From contig JALEHU010000057.1 in the NCBI GenBank assembly GCA_022770365.1, forward strand, positions 1-53,544: DNA of 53,544 nt. The letters run 5' to 3'. A program made the position numbers and the translations under genes. The notes beneath the pieces were generated by a model. That model made no database searches. It was not told the origin of the DNA and worked only from the letters and a program-made list of their open reading frames with translations. Shown here in pieces: positions 53,207 to 53,544 of the stretch (position 1 is the first letter of the stretch; every line of letters begins with the position of its first letter). The stretch is from Blautia sp. (GTDB lineage: Bacteria > Bacillota > Clostridia > Lachnospirales > Lachnospiraceae).

Positions 53207-53223
53207 AGATGAACAGAATTGAA
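53192..53223 (+). repeat. 16-bp tandem duplication at the end of the Rrf2 gene
   Basis: GATGAACAGAATTGAA occurs twice in direct succession (53192-53207 and 53208-53223). The first copy holds the stop codon, so the second is noncoding. Confidence 0.9.
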
Positions 53224-53271
53224 TAATAAATAATCGATAACATCAATGAAAACTGATAAAGAAAAAATGGT

Positions 53272-53316
53272 AAAGGGGAAAGCTGCCGTATTTTATAGCA
53301 GGCTCTCCTTTTTTTG
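53272..53316 (+). terminator. Terminator after the Rrf2 gene
   Basis: AAAGG...AGCTGC pairs imperfectly with GCAGGCT...CCTTT and runs into seven T residues. The 53,207-53,512 spacer otherwise holds only the nifJ promoter. Confidence 0.65.
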
Positions 53317-53410
53317 TTCTTTTTTAGCATAATCACCATTCCGGAATCAAATGTAGAGCGAAAATGCGCTTTTTTGTATGCGATTAGGTACAAAAAATAT
53401 ATAAACCAGT

Positions 53411-53439
53411 TGGACATAACTGTAAAATTATGTTATAAT
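53411..53439 (+). promoter_or_regulatory. Promoter of nifJ
   Basis: TGGACA (53411-53416), a 17-bp spacer and TATAAT (53434-53439) with an extended TGT. The leader is ~65 nt. Confidence 0.75.
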
Positions 53440-53512
53440 CGTGATTGGAATTTTAGACACATCTGTTGTCTAGAAATAATTATTTTCATACCTTTAAGGA
53501 GGAAAAGAAACT

Positions 53513-53544
53513 ATGGCAAGAAAGATGAAAACCATGGATGGTAA
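53513..53544 (+). CDS. nifJ: Pyruvate:ferredoxin oxidoreductase, first codons only
   Basis: Only 10 codons are in the window, giving MARKMKTMDG. This is the usual N terminus of clostridial pyruvate:ferredoxin (flavodoxin) oxidoreductases, which oxidise pyruvate to acetyl-CoA and reduce ferredoxin. AAGGAGG lies 11 nt before the ATG and a good promoter is upstream. The call rests on a short recognisable start and its context, so it is tentative. Confidence 0.7.
   Translation, partial: MARKMKTMDG

Noticed and set aside
1..53544. Insertion sequences, integrases, phage genes or toxin-antitoxin pairs
   Set aside because: I saw no transposase, integrase or phage-like proteins in any frame, so the proposed transfer of the left block rests on composition alone.

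Overview
The window looks like a chromosomal segment of a Gram-positive anaerobic gut Clostridium, most likely a Lachnospiraceae member. This is inference from strong AGGAGG-type ribosome sites, oxygen-sensitive enzymes (tungsten aldehyde oxidoreductase, ferredoxin, and the first codons of a pyruvate:ferredoxin oxidoreductase at the right edge), a PduL phosphotransacylase and a divergent LigA. No rRNA, CRISPR array, transposase or phage gene was seen. One tRNA gene, tRNA-Arg(CCG), is present.

Left block (1-16,982). By eye this is clearly GC-richer than the rest. It holds the C-terminal part of a MalT-like LuxR regulator, a small Cys-containing protein, a 4,928-residue secreted repeat protein and a small secreted subtilisin-like protease. 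The giant protein is built from three ~2.8-kb super-repeats with about 17 InlB/Flg_new-type repeats. The last three genes look like one transcription unit.

Tungsten block (16,988-27,771). A good promoter and a ~150-nt hairpin-rich leader precede an eleven-gene operon: ThiF/MoeB-type activating enzyme, TupA-TupB-TupC tungstate importer, MoeA, MoeA fused to a periplasmic-binding-protein-like domain, MOSC protein, tungsten aldehyde ferredoxin oxidoreductase, MoaD/ThiS-like carrier, 2[4Fe-4S] ferredoxin and iron-type alcohol dehydrogenase. It ends at a strong terminator. The operon covers metal uptake, insertion of the metal into pterin, the enzyme, its electron carrier and a partner that would interconvert aldehyde and alcohol.

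Redox block (27,786-36,741). An FAD oxidoreductase with a C-terminal Rieske domain and a DUF362 protein are followed by a convergent cytidylate-kinase-like gene. Next comes a three-subunit xanthine dehydrogenase/aldehyde oxidase-type molybdenum hydroxylase. A polytopic membrane protein follows that appears to be cut in two by one in-frame TAA.

Housekeeping and envelope block (36,816-53,544). tRNA-Arg(CCG) is followed by a membrane-anchored SH3 protein. On the minus strand lie rluF-like, ligA and metA, where the first two overlap by 197 bp and rluF appears leaderless. Then come a NodB polysaccharide deacetylase, a zinc-dependent phospholipase C-like protein, a secreted NlpC/P60 protein, pduL, a transglutaminase-like protein, a DUF4203 membrane protein, a YbaK deacylase, an ABC-F protein, shikimate kinase, an Rrf2 regulator and the start of nifJ.

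The most promising leads are the structured leader of the tungsten operon, whose two hairpins share a TGCTKACGCA tip; the dual MoeA arrangement; the super-repeat protein with its adjacent protease; and the long direct and inverted repeats found in two promoter regions.
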